From NCBI GenBank assembly GCA_002633025.1, contig NMRB01000001.1, forward strand, positions 758,230 through 822,229: a stretch of 64,000 nt of DNA, given 5' to 3'. Below the pieces are notes generated by a model. The model was given only the letters and a program-made list of their open reading frames with translations. It did no database searches and was not told the DNA's origin. Made by a program: the position numbers and the translations under genes. Each line of letters opens with the position of its first letter. Within the stretch, counting starts at the first letter, position 1. Origin of the DNA: Notospermus geniculatus (taxonomy: Eukaryota; Nemertea; Pilidiophora; Heteronemertea; Lineidae). Positions 11,146 through 25,300 of this stretch are shown one piece after another.

Positions 11146-11763
11146 GCCTTCGCTGGAAGAGCTTCTTTGCAGGAAGGAAGTGATTGGACGGTGTCGTCGA
11201 AAAGTTGCCGACTTATAGATAATGCACTCCCATCCAATTTCTACATTGTCTCCAAAAGTAAGGTACACCGCATCTTATGCAAAGAGAAATAAAACGTTCC
11301 TCATCTCAACTTCGTCGTCCATCACGAAATCATTCCGTACAAATCCACTGGTGATCCGATGTCTTCAAAGAAGACCCATTTGTTTATATCCTTTTGTCTT
11401 ATCTCTTGGCCATTATCGTTGAACTGGTGGCAGGTACTTGTCCTTAATTATGTTATATTCCGGTTAATTACTTGAATATTAGGAAGAGAAGGCATTAACC
11501 CAAATCGTCGCTCTTTTGTACTCGTGGGTGCGTCCAGCGTATTTTTTCAAAACATTGAGTCCAAAATGGAATGAGGATATGGTGGTTAAGTTCAGTAATC
11601 TCAATGGGATTATACTTTATCATCCTATTATTGTGCTAAAAACCATATCTTTATTGTGTGTAATAAATAAACTTCAAGAGTTGTGCACGCGGACAGTCTG
11701 CTACTTGATAATATTTAAAGACTACGGTAGCTTGCGTCACGAATGGTGTATACAAACTCGGAT

Positions 11764-12053
11764 TAAAGCTGACGTGAACGAACAAAAAGCCCCCATGCGA
11801 CGAGCAAGAGAATTGCAAACGCCCTGCAAACACCTCAAACGAAGGCTCAGAACATGATAGACCCCACGACCCCAGGAGGGCGCCACCTTATTTGCCTTCA
11901 GGCAACAGAGCTGTCAACGTCTCCGGATACCTCTTACACTATTCAATTCAAAGAAAAAAAATTGTAGTAATTTAGACGGGATTCGAAGCGTCGACCTTCT
12001 GATTCGTAATCCACGACTCTATCCACTCGGTCAACGAGCCAACTGACAGGGAC
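11764..12053 (-). mobile_element. tRNA-derived SINE-like unit, family A, copy 1
   Basis: On the minus strand a tRNA-like head lies at about 12050-11965. It contains GACCGAGTGGATAGAG (A-box region), an ACG anticodon-like loop in GATTACGAATC and a B-box-like CTTCGAATCC. It is followed by a T-rich run and a body of about 190 bp ending at 11764. The body is the reverse complement of 12256-12414, so this is one of two head-to-head copies. The head does not fold as a full intact tRNA. Confidence 0.6.
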
Positions 12054-12136
12054 ATGATTTGTGTTTGTCATAGACGTAGGCCTTCTACTTACGTAATAAT
12101 ACTACGAATAAGAGAAAACATGAAAAAACTTCCAAC

Positions 12137-12420
12137 AAGTTCGGTGGCCGAATGGGGAAGACGGTGGAACAGAAATAACAAGATGCGGGTTCGATTCCCA
12201 GCTGGGTCAAAGTTTTTTCTTTCAAAAAAAGTCTTCAGCAGGAGCTCACTAGAGGATGTTGACACCTCTAAAGCTCGAAGACAAATAAGGTGGCGCCCTC
12301 CTGGGGTCGTGGGGTCTATCACATGTTCTGAGTCTTCTTTTGAAGTGTTTGCAGGGCGTTTGCAATTCTCTTGCTCGTCGCATGGGGGCTTTTTGTTCGT
12401 TCACGTCAGCTTTAAGGGCA
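12137..12420 (+). mobile_element. tRNA-derived SINE-like unit, family A, copy 2
   Basis: The tRNA-like head (GTGGCCGAATGGGGAAGAC, then a perfect B box GGTTCGATTCC) is followed by TTTTTTCTTTC and a body containing GGTGGCGCCCTCC and GTTTGCAGGGCG. The body pairs along about 160 bp with the body of copy 1 in inverted orientation. Confidence 0.6.
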
Positions 12421-12426
12421 TCGGTA

Positions 12427-13080
12427 ACTGCTGTTGGGACAATCAAGCGACTTGCCTTTATCAGCGGTCAACAGAAACATAAGGTCGAATACGTCATTCT
12501 TTATCGATGGGAAGATTTAATGTCCATACAGCCAATGGGCTACTGTACTAGACTACTGAAAATCGAGGTCGGTTCCTGTGTGGTCGTGGCGCCTCCGAAA
12601 ACTGATAGTCTTCTACGGAATTCAAACCGTGATACCATGCGTCGTACGTGGTTCGACGCACATAGATTTATACATGTAGATGTCAGAATTTGGCCACTAC
12701 CCAAATTGACTGGACAGTAACTGACACGATAATGAGCCGAAATTGGCCCCAGCTAATTTGTTTATCAACTACATTATTTCCTGACATTCACTAGCATGAA
12801 AAGAAATTATGTAAAAACGCAACGTATGTGTAGCCTATTTCATGAAGAAGCGTATGATTTACTACAAGAGTATACGTATAGGAGCGGGGTGTCCCCTCAC
12901 AATGCGATCCCGTCCTCAGAAATGGGCAGGTAGCCAAGGCCTAGATCATCCAATTTCTCGCTTGTTCATAACCGATCACTCTATAGACCCTAATCACTCT
13001 ATAGATATGTTTGTTCAAGATAGCGAGTAGATCTACCTCAGATCAGTATCATCATGACTGTGACCATCAGGCCTACCATG
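12427..13080. other. Intergenic stretch with nothing recognised
   Basis: No gene, RNA or repeat with a clear signature was seen here; the open frames lack any domain resemblance and have no splice support. Confidence 0.4.
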
Positions 13081-13082
13081 GA

Positions 13083-13242
13083 TCATATGAATAAAGACTA
13101 GTACTAAATACTTTTACTAGTAGGTCTATTACTAGTCCGTTGGACTATTTTGTTTTCCGTTCCGTTGGACTATTTTGCAATACAAATGCACAAGGCAATG
13201 ATTTTTACAAATCTGACGCATTTGCTAGTCTTTATTTATATG
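13083..13242. mobile_element. Small MITE, ATGAATAAAGACTAG family, copy 1
   Basis: Terminal inverted repeats TCATATGAATAAAGACTAG and CTAGTCTTTATTTATATGA bound about 160 bp. A second copy with the same ends and the same interior (TTTTGCAA-ACAAAT-CAC-AGGCAATG) lies at 62357-62459. Confidence 0.75.
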
Positions 13243-13904
13243 ACCCATGTGTCTGTAAGCCTACTCATACTTTGACAAAGTCTTTGTGCCAGTGTGAGCG
13301 TAGTCTGAGAGCGGAGTGACGTCACAACAGCCTTGGTAGTCAAGATGGACTGTGACAGAACCTAAGGACCCATGCTGTCCTTCCATGTCCCGCGCAAGAT
13401 GCCCGGCAAGATGCTGGTAGTCGAAATAAGGAGATGCAAAACGAGCAGTCGGTCATTAGCGCGAAATGCAACATGTAGTTCAGCCCTGAATGATTGGACT
13501 GCCGGATGATAGCGCTTGCTGGGAAACTTACCTCCGTGGAAACGAAATCTGTTGGTGTCTGGTGGAACAAACCGAAAATTCGCCTCATGGGACAACTTAC
13601 TATCGGCAGCGCAACTGTAACTCCGTATCTGAACGCGCCGTGGAATCTTCGCAGGCCCACCTGCCTTGTTTTACCAAGTAGGCTACTGGGTTTGCGATGT
13701 TTGTGCTACTGAGTAAACTTACCTAAACCATCGCCGTTGTAACTGTCGGAGGTCGTAAATCGTTCTGTGGTTGATCCAAAACACCTTGGCTCGTATGTTT
13801 AGCTACAAATGGAATTTCATATACCGTAGGGGATGCCCAGAGGTCGTGGAAGGGAAAAAATTAGAATGGTAAAGTTTGGGGGTTCATTTCTCGTCGGTGT
13901 TGGA

Positions 13905-14020
13905 CTAATAGGGAGTTTTCGCAAAGCCCCCGAAACGCCAACGCGGACGCCAAACCCATTGTTTGATGCCACAAAGAGAGCACCGAACAAAAGGACAGAC
14001 GTTAATGTTTTTGGATCATC
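13905..14020. mobile_element. MITE fragment with GGGAGTTTTCGCAAA end
   Basis: TAATAGGGAGTTTTCGCAAA followed by GCCCCCGAAACGCC matches the reverse complement of the element end near 53460-53500. The next segment (CCCATTGTTTGATGCCAC) matches that element in the other orientation, as expected from a palindromic family. The right end is not defined before the assembly gap. Confidence 0.55.
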
Positions 14021-14132
14021 ACTGACCTCTAGTCCCATCCCTGAGGAATTAGGCCTAACTGGAGCCAACTTGTGGGAAAAGGTATTGATCTAGTTCTACG
14101 AGGACACTATGTTTCTTGGGGGGGGGGGGGTT

Positions 14133-14820
14133 NNNNNNNNNNNNNNNNNNNNNNNNNNNNNNNNNNNNNNNNNNNNNNNNNNNNNNNNNNNNNNNNNNNN
14201 NNNNNNNNNNNNNNNNNNNNNNNNNNNNNNNNNNNNNNNNNNNNNNNNNNNNNNNNNNNNNNNNNNNNNNNNNNNNNNNNNNNNNNNNNNNNNNNNNNNN
14301 NNNNNNNNNNNNNNNNNNNNNNNNNNNNNNNNNNNNNNNNNNNNNNNNNNNNNNNNNNNNNNNNNNNNNNNNNNNNNNNNNNNNNNNNNNNNNNNNNNNN
14401 NNNNNNNNNNNNNNNNNNNNNNNNNNNNNNNNNNNNNNNNNNNNNNNNNNNNNNNNNNNNNNNNNNNNNNNNNNNNNNNNNNNNNNNNNNNNNNNNNNNN
14501 NNNNNNNNNNNNNNNNNNNNNNNNNNNNNNNNNNNNNNNNNNNNNNNNNNNNNNNNNNNNNNNNNNNNNNNNNNNNNNNNNNNNNNNNNNNNNNNNNNNN
14601 NNNNNNNNNNNNNNNNNNNNNNNNNNNNNNNNNNNNNNNNNNNNNNNNNNNNNNNNNNNNNNNNNNNNNNNNNNNNNNNNNNNNNNNNNNNNNNNNNNNN
14701 NNNNNNNNNNNNNNNNNNNNNNNNNNNNNNNNNNNNNNNNNNNNNNNNNNNNNNNNNNNNNNNNNNNNNNNNNNNNNNNNNNNNNNNNNNNNNNNNNNNN
14801 NNNNNNNNNNNNNNNNNNNN
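14133..14820. other. Assembly gap of 688 N, preceded by a G homopolymer
   Basis: All bases are N. A run of 12 G sits just before it, a likely sequencing stop. The N-terminal exon of HEATR1 runs into the gap's right edge, so the start codon is hidden here. Open frames reported across the N are not real. Confidence 0.99.
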
Positions 14821-17800
14821 AAACTGTCTTTGGCATAGGTAAATAATCATATGTCGGTCCTACCAATGCTTCATCACAGGCAATTGGATGTCTCTGTGTT
14901 GGTACAAAAATTTCTCCCACAGTTTGAATGTGTAGCAAAGCCATTGTACCTCTCTTACACTATCCTTAGAGGAATTATACTGACAGTATAATTCCTCCTA
15001 AGCACTATCGGAAACTTCCTCTACATTAACCCCATTTTCCTGGTCATCTTCAAATCTGCCTTTTTGACAGGTCTCAATGGGTTGGAAGAGCTTGAAAATA
15101 TTGATGCATCCTTCCAAGAATTTGAGGAAACATTATTCAGTGAGACATCACAGGATTTTGAGAGGTCAACGCAAACTAAAGATGTCAACCAGAAACTTAA
15201 CAAAACAATATCCCACATCCTGATTAAGTTGTCGCCATATTTCCTGCTGAAACCAGCCCACAAAGTCATTGAATGGCTTGTCTATAGGTAAGCATCCATG
15301 CAGGTTGGAAACCTGGAAAATACTCCTCATTCCTGACTACATTTTAAATGTAATTCCAGCCATTGACCCACTGTGCTCTATCACTTGACGGAACATGTTT
15401 TAATAAAGTGGATGATGATTTAATTTGTCTCTTTAAACTTCTGCCACAACTCGGTCAAAGAATTGTTTCATTTGCAGGTATCACATTCATTACTACAACA
15501 TTGATGACCTGATTATGTGCATTCTCCCTTACCATGAGACAAAGATGTTCGTCCGGGCTGTTCAGCTACTTAAACTTGATGATGAGACAAATAGGTGGAA
15601 CTGGCTTCAGCCAATCCAGGTGAGTGTCTTCCACTGTCATGAAGGTAATTGCGGGTAAGACAGGCACATCCTGAAAAAAGAGATCAGAAAAATCTAGACC
15701 ATGCATTTATTGGCTGTTCTTGTTATATCAATGGTAGGTTAGATTTATTCAGGTATTATCAATATATTGACATTTTTCAGAAACCTGGTGTTCCTCTTGC
15801 AAGAAATACAGTCATGACCCACTGCAGCAAGGACCCAAGTTTTCTCAACTTCATATGTGATATGGTGCATAAATTCCTTAAGGTATGTCAAATGCATTTT
15901 GCTGTCAGGTATACATGTATGTGCTGAAAAAGTTTAACATTATGGGGGGTAACATCCAACCTGATGTTCTGGTTCTTGGCATGATTTTGATGGGGCACAA
16001 TACATGCTAGGGCATTGTCTTTAGGGCTAAGTTTCTTATTACATCTGATTTTCTAGAACACTTCTGATTGTCTGGGTAGTCTATACTGGTGCAATAATTG
16101 GTATTTTCACCATCTTTGGCACAGGTCCATGGTACCGGTCCTTCAACAAATTCTCCCACTCGTGTCTTGTTCAACTTCACCACCACAACCCTGATCGGTG
16201 CACTACACCATGGAACCATCAAGGATTCAATGATTGCACAGCTTCTTCCATTCATTGTTAAAGGTCTCAAATCAAAGAGTATTGAGTACAAAGTTTCCAT
16301 TTACATGATACTGTCCCACTTGGCCAGTAAAGCAAAGATCAAGAGCTCATTTTTTGACAGTTTGTTGCCGATTTTTGCTAAGGTAAGTACTAGGGCATGT
16401 TTATTGTGGTAGCATGGAATCATATTGAGATCGCTTGTTCTTTACCTAAACATAGGTGCTATTTTAGCAGTTGTTCTCCAGGTGACCATTGATTTCGTCT
16501 CATGTTTTTTCAGCACATTCCGGTCACATTTGCTCGAGAAGCTTTATCCTGTTTGATTGTTATCTACCAGTATCAGAATCTCTCAAAGATACCAAAAAGG
16601 TATGTAATAATGATGTCAAAGCTTGTATGGCCTTTTTGTCTTCGGGAAACTCAGCTATATGACAATGGGGAGGTAGCCTAATTTTTTCTACCATTTGATG
16701 GCGCTGCGACCGTATCCACTTTTCCACTGTGACGTTGTACAGAACGTCAACTTTACACTGCCGTGACGTTGTGGCTTCATGCTCGCACCTCACATTGCCA
16801 CAGAGATGACGTCCTGAAGACAATGAAGAGGCCTGATATGGTCGCAGCGACATCTTTCCGTGGAGAAGTGGCGACCTCCTCATTCTTGCAAAGAATGTTG
16901 ATGACCTTCCTCTTTCTTGATTGAGAGCCACGTCTCTTTCTAAAGCAATTTCCAGCAGAGAGATTGTTCCATATTTTCAGGACCTTCAAACATTTGTGCA
17001 AATTACAAGGGATGATCGATGCCTTAGTTAAACTTTCCAAGTCCTACAACATCACACCATTTCTTGAGCCATTCCTGAAGATGTTGATCGCTGAGGCCCT
17101 GACTGATGCAACTGATGGGGAGGATTCATCACCAGAGGATGCGCCATACGCCAGTCTACTGGACAGTCTGTTGGCTGAGTGTGAGCTTGATGATAAAATG
17201 AAGAGGTTAACAGCGAAGTAAGTCTTCTCAAACTCAACTGCCATCATCTTGAAATACATTGGGACCAGTATAGGTGGGTCCTCACTACTACTGTTAGATA
17301 TTGTGTTTTGGTCAGGATTTCAAAAAGTCCGAAAAGCAACGTAACAGAACTAATGAGAAAATAGGTACTGTTCAGTGTTAGTCATTGTGTTTTGGTCAGG
17401 ATTTCAAAAAGTCCCAAAGCAACGAAACAGAACTAATGGGAAAAGTTCATCTTTCAGGTCATTACTGGATAACTTCATGTCCTTGAAAGTGGATAGAGCA
17501 TCTGAAGGTGTTGACTTGATTGTGTTTGAAAGGAGACTGAAGCATTTTGTTGGAACTGTGGAAAAGCGCCATCCAGTTGCCATGGATGCAGTCATTGAGG
17601 AACGAATGAAGCAACAACCGAGTAAAAAAGAGCGGGGTTACCTACAGGAGTTTGTCTCTTTGTCAGTCTCCATGGCTAAACATGGTATCTTGCCCAAGTC
17701 ACGGACTAGTCTGATGTTGGGACTGAATCATCCAAAGAGGGACATCAGGTTGTTGGCTGTTCAACAGTTACTGAAGGTCCTTGAGGAGAGTAAGGTTTGT

Positions 17801-20800
17801 GTCAATCAACCCTTGATTTGCTTACCCTGGTGAGGGTATTTGCAATCACCTATAGTGTAATTGATTTCCGATTTCCATATTTTCTCTCATCATATCGCAT
17901 CTTTCCAAAAAATCTGTTTATATGTGTGTGTAATAATCTGGGGCCGGTTGCACAAAAGCATACTAGGCCTAGTATCATTCTATCTCCTAGTTGGCTTCTA
18001 ACTTTGTATACAAACGCATACAAAGTTAGAAGCCAACTAGGAGATAGAATGTTACTAGGCCTAGTATGCTTTTGTGCTACCGGCCCCTGATATGCTGTGA
18101 GTGAAAATGACCTGTATATCGTCAACTTTATTCCAGGGTGAGACAGATGACTTCTTGAAAGATTCACTTCTGAGTAGACTGGAAGATGACAGCCCAAAGG
18201 TTGTGGAGAGTCTGCTGGATGCTGGAAAGGTATGCATTTTCATGGTCTCTCTACTAGTACCCAGACTTCAAACCTACGTTTGAGCAGCAAATTGTGATTT
18301 TTTTTTCAAAAAAAATTGAAAAAGGTTGCTTTCTTGTAACTTGATAGGAATGAAATCACCATCACTCTGTTGCAGGATCTTCGCCGTGTACTTGGTGACA
18401 GTGACCTATATGTGGTTACTGTGAAGATAATGAGAAGGTGCTTTGGCAAGTTAAGTTGGTAAGTTTCTTCATCTCATGTAAGTTCCTGCCTTTGGAAACT
18501 TGGGATATGTTGACTTCATACTTTAGGCAGTTTGGCTGCCTACTTCAATTCAACCCTACTGTCCACACTGGCACATGTCAAGCACGTCACGTCTTTCTAT
18601 TTCAGGACAAAAGTCATGAACCAGTGCATCCATCATCTGACAAGTCTGACTAACAGTGAGCTCGAGTCTCAAATAACATCCCTACTCCTCCCATACCTCA
18701 TGCTCACCTCTTCCAAGGCAGTGCATATTGACCTCGTGCGTGACATCTTCAAATCTGATTTTGCAAAGAATTCCAAGTTGGTCTCATCTGCAGCTGTTCA
18801 TTGGCTCGAGATGGCAGGAACAAAGGCTAAAGATGACGAAGACGCTGACTTCTGGATTGGTGAGCAGAACTCGGCAATTGTGAAAAATGTGGCCACTGCT
18901 CTTGGGGAGGATCCAGAAGAGAGGGAAAAACTTGTAAGTTGATTTAATGTATTTTGCTCCATTTTTGTTTTGGAATATGCCTCCCTGTCCCTGATTTCTC
19001 ATCCAGTGAAATTTGTCTTGTTGTATGCTGACCTTCAGGCCGGATATTTATTCTACAATCTCTTGCAGATTCCATTGTTACTGTCAGAATGCAGGGTGCA
19101 CGGTCCCCTTCAGTTGATGTACACCTTCCTCACACTTAGCCTAATGGCAGAAATGATGGACAAGTTGACATCCAATTGTCTGATGAATCAGTATGGTGTC
19201 GAGTGTCTTGAAGTCTTCAAACAGAACAGCCATCTTTTCAGTCCACGTGTAAGTTGCATTTGATATATTCTGATTCTATTCTTCTTAATAATGCAAGTAG
19301 GAATCTCGACTGTTGTGATTGTACCTTTACAGGAGCAAAACATTGGGATCTTCACAGCAATCTCATTGATGTTTAGAGATATGTAGTTAGCCTTAAGTCC
19401 CATTTAAAATCTCACCTGCAGAAACACAGCACAATATAATTTACCTGAGTTTCTTTTCCTTCTTCAGAAAGATGTTGACGTTACATGTAGTGTGGACTTG
19501 TCTCCAGCAGTGTTCAGAAAAAGCTTGGAATTCAAGGGTTACATTTCCCTTTCTGCCGGGATAAGTTGCATGCAGAAAATAATATCAAGCATTCAGATGC
19601 CCTCCCAGCTTGTCAGACAGAACTGGTGGTGTTTAACATCATCAGATTATGAACGGGACCTCTTCCTGAAGTTTGCTGTTCATTGCTTTGAAGTTTTGGC
19701 GTCATTGATGGAAACCAGGAAGGAGAAGTCCCGAGAATTCTACAAAATATTGTTTCGACATTTCATTGAGGTAAGGTTTGAAAGTGCGACTGAATCGTAA
19801 TTGAAAGTTAGGCTAAACATATGTTTGAAAGTTAGGTCGAGTGGTGAATGATATTGAAATGACTTCGATGATTTGCATTTCTTCACCTCTTTACAGACGC
19901 ATTTCAAAAAGAAAACAACGCTGTTCAAGTTCCTTGCCATACCTTTGACTAGTTCAGCAATGATAAGGGAGGAAACATGTATGCCCATCAGTGTCATCTT
20001 ACAGGCCAAGGCCTTGCATTTAGCTGCTGTGTGCCTTGGAGCTGCTTCAAAGGAAGAGACTACTGACTTGCTGTCGGAGGATTCTGCCGGTGCGTACATG
20101 TATCTTACCTATGTTTAACAATTTTCTCTCGAGCGTCACTAATACGATCTTTATGATATGTCTCACAGTGATTGAATGGCGTGGAATATTATTTGAATCT
20201 GTAGTTGATGAATCACTTCGACTCTTCAATAGAATGTTTTGATTGATGTCATCTTTCCAACAGATGTGTTCTCTCTGAACATTTGGATGAATCTTATGTA
20301 TGATTTTATATGAATACCTTTCAGTCATTCCAAGTCTACTGATAGCCTTGACCAGCCCTCACCAAAGCATCAGAGAAGCTGCCACAGAATGCCTTGTGAA
20401 TATTCATAACATTGACCCTGACCTGGACACCCCATTGGCCTATCTCGTTCACCAGCTGACCAATAGGAGAGAAGAACTCGAAGCAGATGACTCATACCTG
20501 CCACAGGCATTGTTTGTTATTCTCTCAAAGGCCTTCAAAGAGATCAAGCCAGAGAAACTGACGCCGAAGAAATTAAAAAGGAAAGCAAGAGATCAAGAGA
20601 AGGCACGAAGAAGCCTGGACAGTTTGGTTGATGTGGTGGTGAAGTTGGACTGTCCATGCCATGTCCAAGATAGTCTCTTGGGGAACTTGTCTGCAGTCAC
20701 ATCTCCAGTAAGTCAAATCTATTGTTGAAAGTACGTTGACCATTTTTGATGCCGTAGCTTTTAAACTCACACACTCGATTTTAGTTTCTTCTCTTATTCC

Positions 20801-22274
20801 TTCAGTAACTACAAGTATTTATTAGAAATGGCAAGGTGGGGAATATATTCACAGTGCATTTGACTTACGATTTCAACTTCCAGTGCCTACTAGAGAAATT
20901 GCTTCCACTTTTGCTGCGTCTTCTGGACAGCTGCGCTGATCCCAAAGGCATAAACCAGTCAGAAACAAAGTGCATTCATTACCTACTGCAGAGGTGCACA
21001 GAGACAACCACCATACTGTTCCAGTCAAATCCTCATTTGTTATCAGCCTTCTACAAAGCTTTGAAGACCAGCAGAGGGCACCATGTTGAGTACATGTCTG
21101 TGCAGGGTGTTGTGTTGGAGCAGGTCAGTGGCAGAATTTTTCAGAATTCATGTTTGTATGTTTGTCATTGCCACCCATGAATCCACAGAGTTCCAATTCA
21201 GTAGTGTGTGTTGGCTGTTCAGTTTGTCAACTACATGCATGTACACTTTTCAACTCTGTAGATTCAGCAGTAACAAAAATGTGTCCCTTAACTCTTCATA
21301 ATGCAAAGTTTTGAATCTTTCCTACGTAGATCACAAAGGAATTCTTCCTATCTCTGCCAACCCCAGATTTGCAGCAGGAATTGTTGTCTAAACTGATCGA
21401 TGTGTGGGTGGACACAAAAGATGCAAAAACGGCCAACAACATTTCAAAGGTTCTCAAATCGGTAAGTGAGCCACATCATCACTATGCTTTCCAAATCTGA
21501 GATTTGAACTTCTTCGATTCAGCTGCATTACTGTATCTTATTTGGTTTAGATAGAATTCATAAGAAGTTCATCATGTCAACTTCGAAGACGGTGAACTAA
21601 GTTTGGACTGAACAGTTCTTCATCTGTGTTTCAGTTGCCAATGACTGCAGGCCAGATCATGACAGAATTGAATAAGGTAAAGAATACATCAAAAGCAGCA
21701 ACTGTGAGGGAAGTGAAGAGGATAAGAAGGTAGGGGTCCTATTAGTGTCAGCCCTGTTTGGTGTTCAAGATAAAGCATAATACTTAGCTTTGAAAGTCTG
21801 TCATTTCTGTGGGGTGTCCTCATTTGTGAAATGATAAAACAGGGATGATTGGTGATCGTCTGTCTGACTCTGAAATAAAATAGGAATTCTATCAATTGTA
21901 GTTATTGATATTTTAGGACCTCCAGACCTGATGAAGAGGCTGTGATATCTGCTGTAGACACACAACCTTGGCAGAGAGTGACCTTGACCCTAGAAATGTT
22001 GCAAGCGAAGAAGAAAGTTCCAGACGCGGTGAAACTTGTCCCAGTCATCTTTGATATAATGCGTCGATGCTTGGATCTAGATGATCAGAATGCTTCAGAA
22101 TATCTCAAACAACTCCTGCTGTCCTGTATCCTAAAAATTTGCATTCAAATTGAAGATGATGACCTGCAGCTAAAAGGTATGATGTTGTCTTCGTTGTAGT
22201 ATATCTAGCACTTTAAAAGGAACCAAAACTGAACCCTGGTGGTATCCTTCCCACCGATAGGCTCTTATGGTGAA

Positions 22275-22305
<31 letters not shown>

Positions 22306-25300
22306 GCCGTATATTAAAGTGCCATTATCACCAGAGTGCTCAAGGGCACCTTACAATAGATATACATATATATAACACATCCTAAAAACCATCAGGGAAA
22401 AAAAACGCCTAAAAAAGATGTTATGCTTGATTTGGAGAGGGATTTTTTATCAATTAGCTGCGCTTTCCACGTATCAAACTGAGCTGTACTCTCTTCACTT
22501 GTACTCCCTCCAGACCTGAAGAACAGCCAACACTTCAAGGTTGATTTGCTCGTCCAGTGTATCCGTACCTCAGAGAATCCACAGACTCATCACCATGCCC
22601 TTATGTTGCTGACAACAGCTGCAAGACTTTTCCCTGTAAGTTCTTCCTGACATTTTAAGACACTTTTGTGTGATGTTCATTGACAAACTGATCTGTTTTA
22701 TATACATGTACATGTATAGAGCTGGGCCGACCACGCAGAAAGTCCGATAGCCCTACTGGCACCTATCAGCAGTTGTTATAGCGCATGTTCCCATTTAACT
22801 AAACCCCCGATAGGTACCAAAAGCACTAGCGGACATTCTGTGCGGTCGGCCCTGGTCTTCTGGTTAGCTTCTTCCTGTGTGAACCTTCATTTAGCACTGC
22901 AGGCTTTTACAAAGTACATACATGTAGATGTATGTGCACTTTGTTTTAATTCTGTTTTCTATCTTATCATTCCAGGACTTGGTACTCCACAATGTCATGT
23001 CAGTTTTCACATTCATGGGAGCCAATGTAATGAGGCAGGATGATAGTTACAGTTTCCAAGTCATCTCCAAAACTATTGAAACAGTTATTCCGGCTCTTAT
23101 TGCCGTAAGTTGCCATGTTGTTGAAGGAAAGTAGGAATATTATGCACATTGCTCAAACGTGGCTGAAACGTTGACCCACTTCTCTTCTTAGTACTGCCGT
23201 GAAGAGAAAAGAAAAACTTGGCCAAACGTTGCCAGTCAAGGCCCATTTGATCATTTAACTGGGTGTCTCTCCAGATGAAACTTGCATGAGGAAAATCTCC
23301 AAACATTTTAGAGAACTGAGTCTCTTTTTCAGGCTCACACTGCTTCAGAAGACAAGGCCAAGCTAGACTCGGTGGTGGCGTCTGTCATCCAAGTATTTGT
23401 TGATGCCTATCCACATGTCCCTGAACACAGACGTTTGCCCATCTTTGGTAAACTGGTATCAACTTTAGGTGGCGCTACATACCTGTGCACGACCTTGATT
23501 CTTCTCTTGGATGGCTATGTGATGACAGAGGCGAGTAAACCTCAAGATGACCAGGAATCCAAGGTAGGAAAAATTATGAACTGGGATATTTATAATCAAG
23601 TGAAGAGTCTCTTATTTTTCATGCAGCTGACTTCTCTGTGGTCTGTAAAAAAATTTTGATTGGCTATTTTGTATCGGTTATGATTACATAAGTGACTCCA
23701 ATCATCTGATCTTATGCATCTCTTTCAGGCTTCAAGCTATGTCCATCCAATGCTGATTTTCTGCCTGGAGTTATGCAATGAATTCGGGCCTGATGTCCAG
23801 GTGATCGCAGCTAAGATGATCGTGCAGTATCTCATAAAACTGCCTGAGAAGGAGAAGGATGTTGGAGGTAAATTGGTTTTATAAACCATGGTTGAAACCA
23901 GTTGTCTGTTATAAATGGCCTGTGGAACCAAGAGAGTGGTACATATAATCTAATATTAGGACAATTGTGTCATCTTATCCCAAATGTGTTTAATTATGGT
24001 TTCAGTTAAACTGCGGGAGGTTTCACGGAGGGTGAAGAAGCAGACTGACTTGATCAACCTTGACCAACACTCTGTGAAACAACTCCGATACCTCAGGTAC
24101 ACGGTCACAGCATTCGTGGTCCAGATACTCTCGGATAAACATTTCATTGGAAAGGTAAACATTCCAGCTATACAGGAATTCCTCTAGGATTGGAAGTTCT
24201 GTGGCATCATCTGCTTTTGTCTCAAAGAAAATATCCCTTGAACTTTTACTTTGACAAGGAAACATTACATGATGTGTTTCATGTCTAGTCAGCTTAAGCT
24301 ATGTCTTTCCTTCAGCTGGCCGATCTGTAAATGAGCATGTACACTGTACTTATTCTTTAGGTGAAGTAATTTCACTTTCAGGTTGTTGACTTGGATGAGC
24401 GAGCCTCTACAGGCATGGTGCCTCACTATCAGTTACTTCTGGAGGAGAATCTACACTATATAAACCACATCGCAAAACTCACTGGCCAAAATGCGGATCA
24501 GCCGAGTGGCAAGTTCTGGAGAATAATGCTGAGCAAAGCCTATGAAATTCTCGATAAGGTACTGTGTCCTTTTATGCCGGTTCGAAAAGTGCACATTCTC
24601 ATACACTTGTTACTGAAAACAGTTTCCTTCCAATCTTTGATAAGCATCTTATTCAGCATGATATTTATTCAACTTGTTTCGTCTCGCGTGGAACAGGTGA
24701 ACTCACTGCTGCCCACTAGTGTCTTCGTGAGTGTCGTGTCTGGCCTGATGAAGAATGAGGTGCCGATCGTGAGACGCAAAGCCATGGAACTCCTCAATAA
24801 CAAGCTCCAACACAACAAGGACAGGATCGAAGAGGGGGAAGTACCTCTCTTCCTTGGCCTTGTTGGTCAGCTGTTGAAAGTTGCCAAGGCGAGAGACCTT
24901 GGGCCTGATGTGGAGAATGAGGTGGACATCAATAAGCATACTGCTTTGTTAAGCTTGAAGATTCTGTGTAGGATCTTTGGGACAACACATCCTCAGACTT
25001 TCAAACCGGTAACTACATGTTTATAGTTTATGAGTTTGTGATGTAATTTTTAGCCCTTTTTGGTTCCATGGTCAACAGAAAGGGAGACCTCTCACCACTC
25101 AGGAGCAGCTGTGTTCTCTTGTTATATTTCCTGATGTTGCACGAGTCAATTGGGGTACCGTTGTGAATTTGGGACCAGGCTAACCAATACATGTATCAAG
25201 CTTACATGTACATCAATTTGATTCACTCCTGACTTTGTTGCAGATCTTGCCAGTCGTGACCGAATTGTTTGCTTTGCCCACTGGCCACCCTCAAGTTACT

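Noticed and set aside
13340-13712. Overlapping frames on both strands near 13.3-13.7 kb
   Set aside because: No domain, no phase-compatible splice partners and no resemblance to the neighbouring rolling stone-like gene.
14072-14944. Open frames of 240-280 codons across the first N gap
   Set aside because: They consist almost entirely of undetermined residues.
18438-18653. Extra HEATR1 exon between 18,459 and 18,605
   Set aside because: An open frame exists and an AG at 18,526 is possible, but skipping it gives better length and residue agreement with HEATR1 (W at the junction followed by the NSELESQITSLLLPYLM region).
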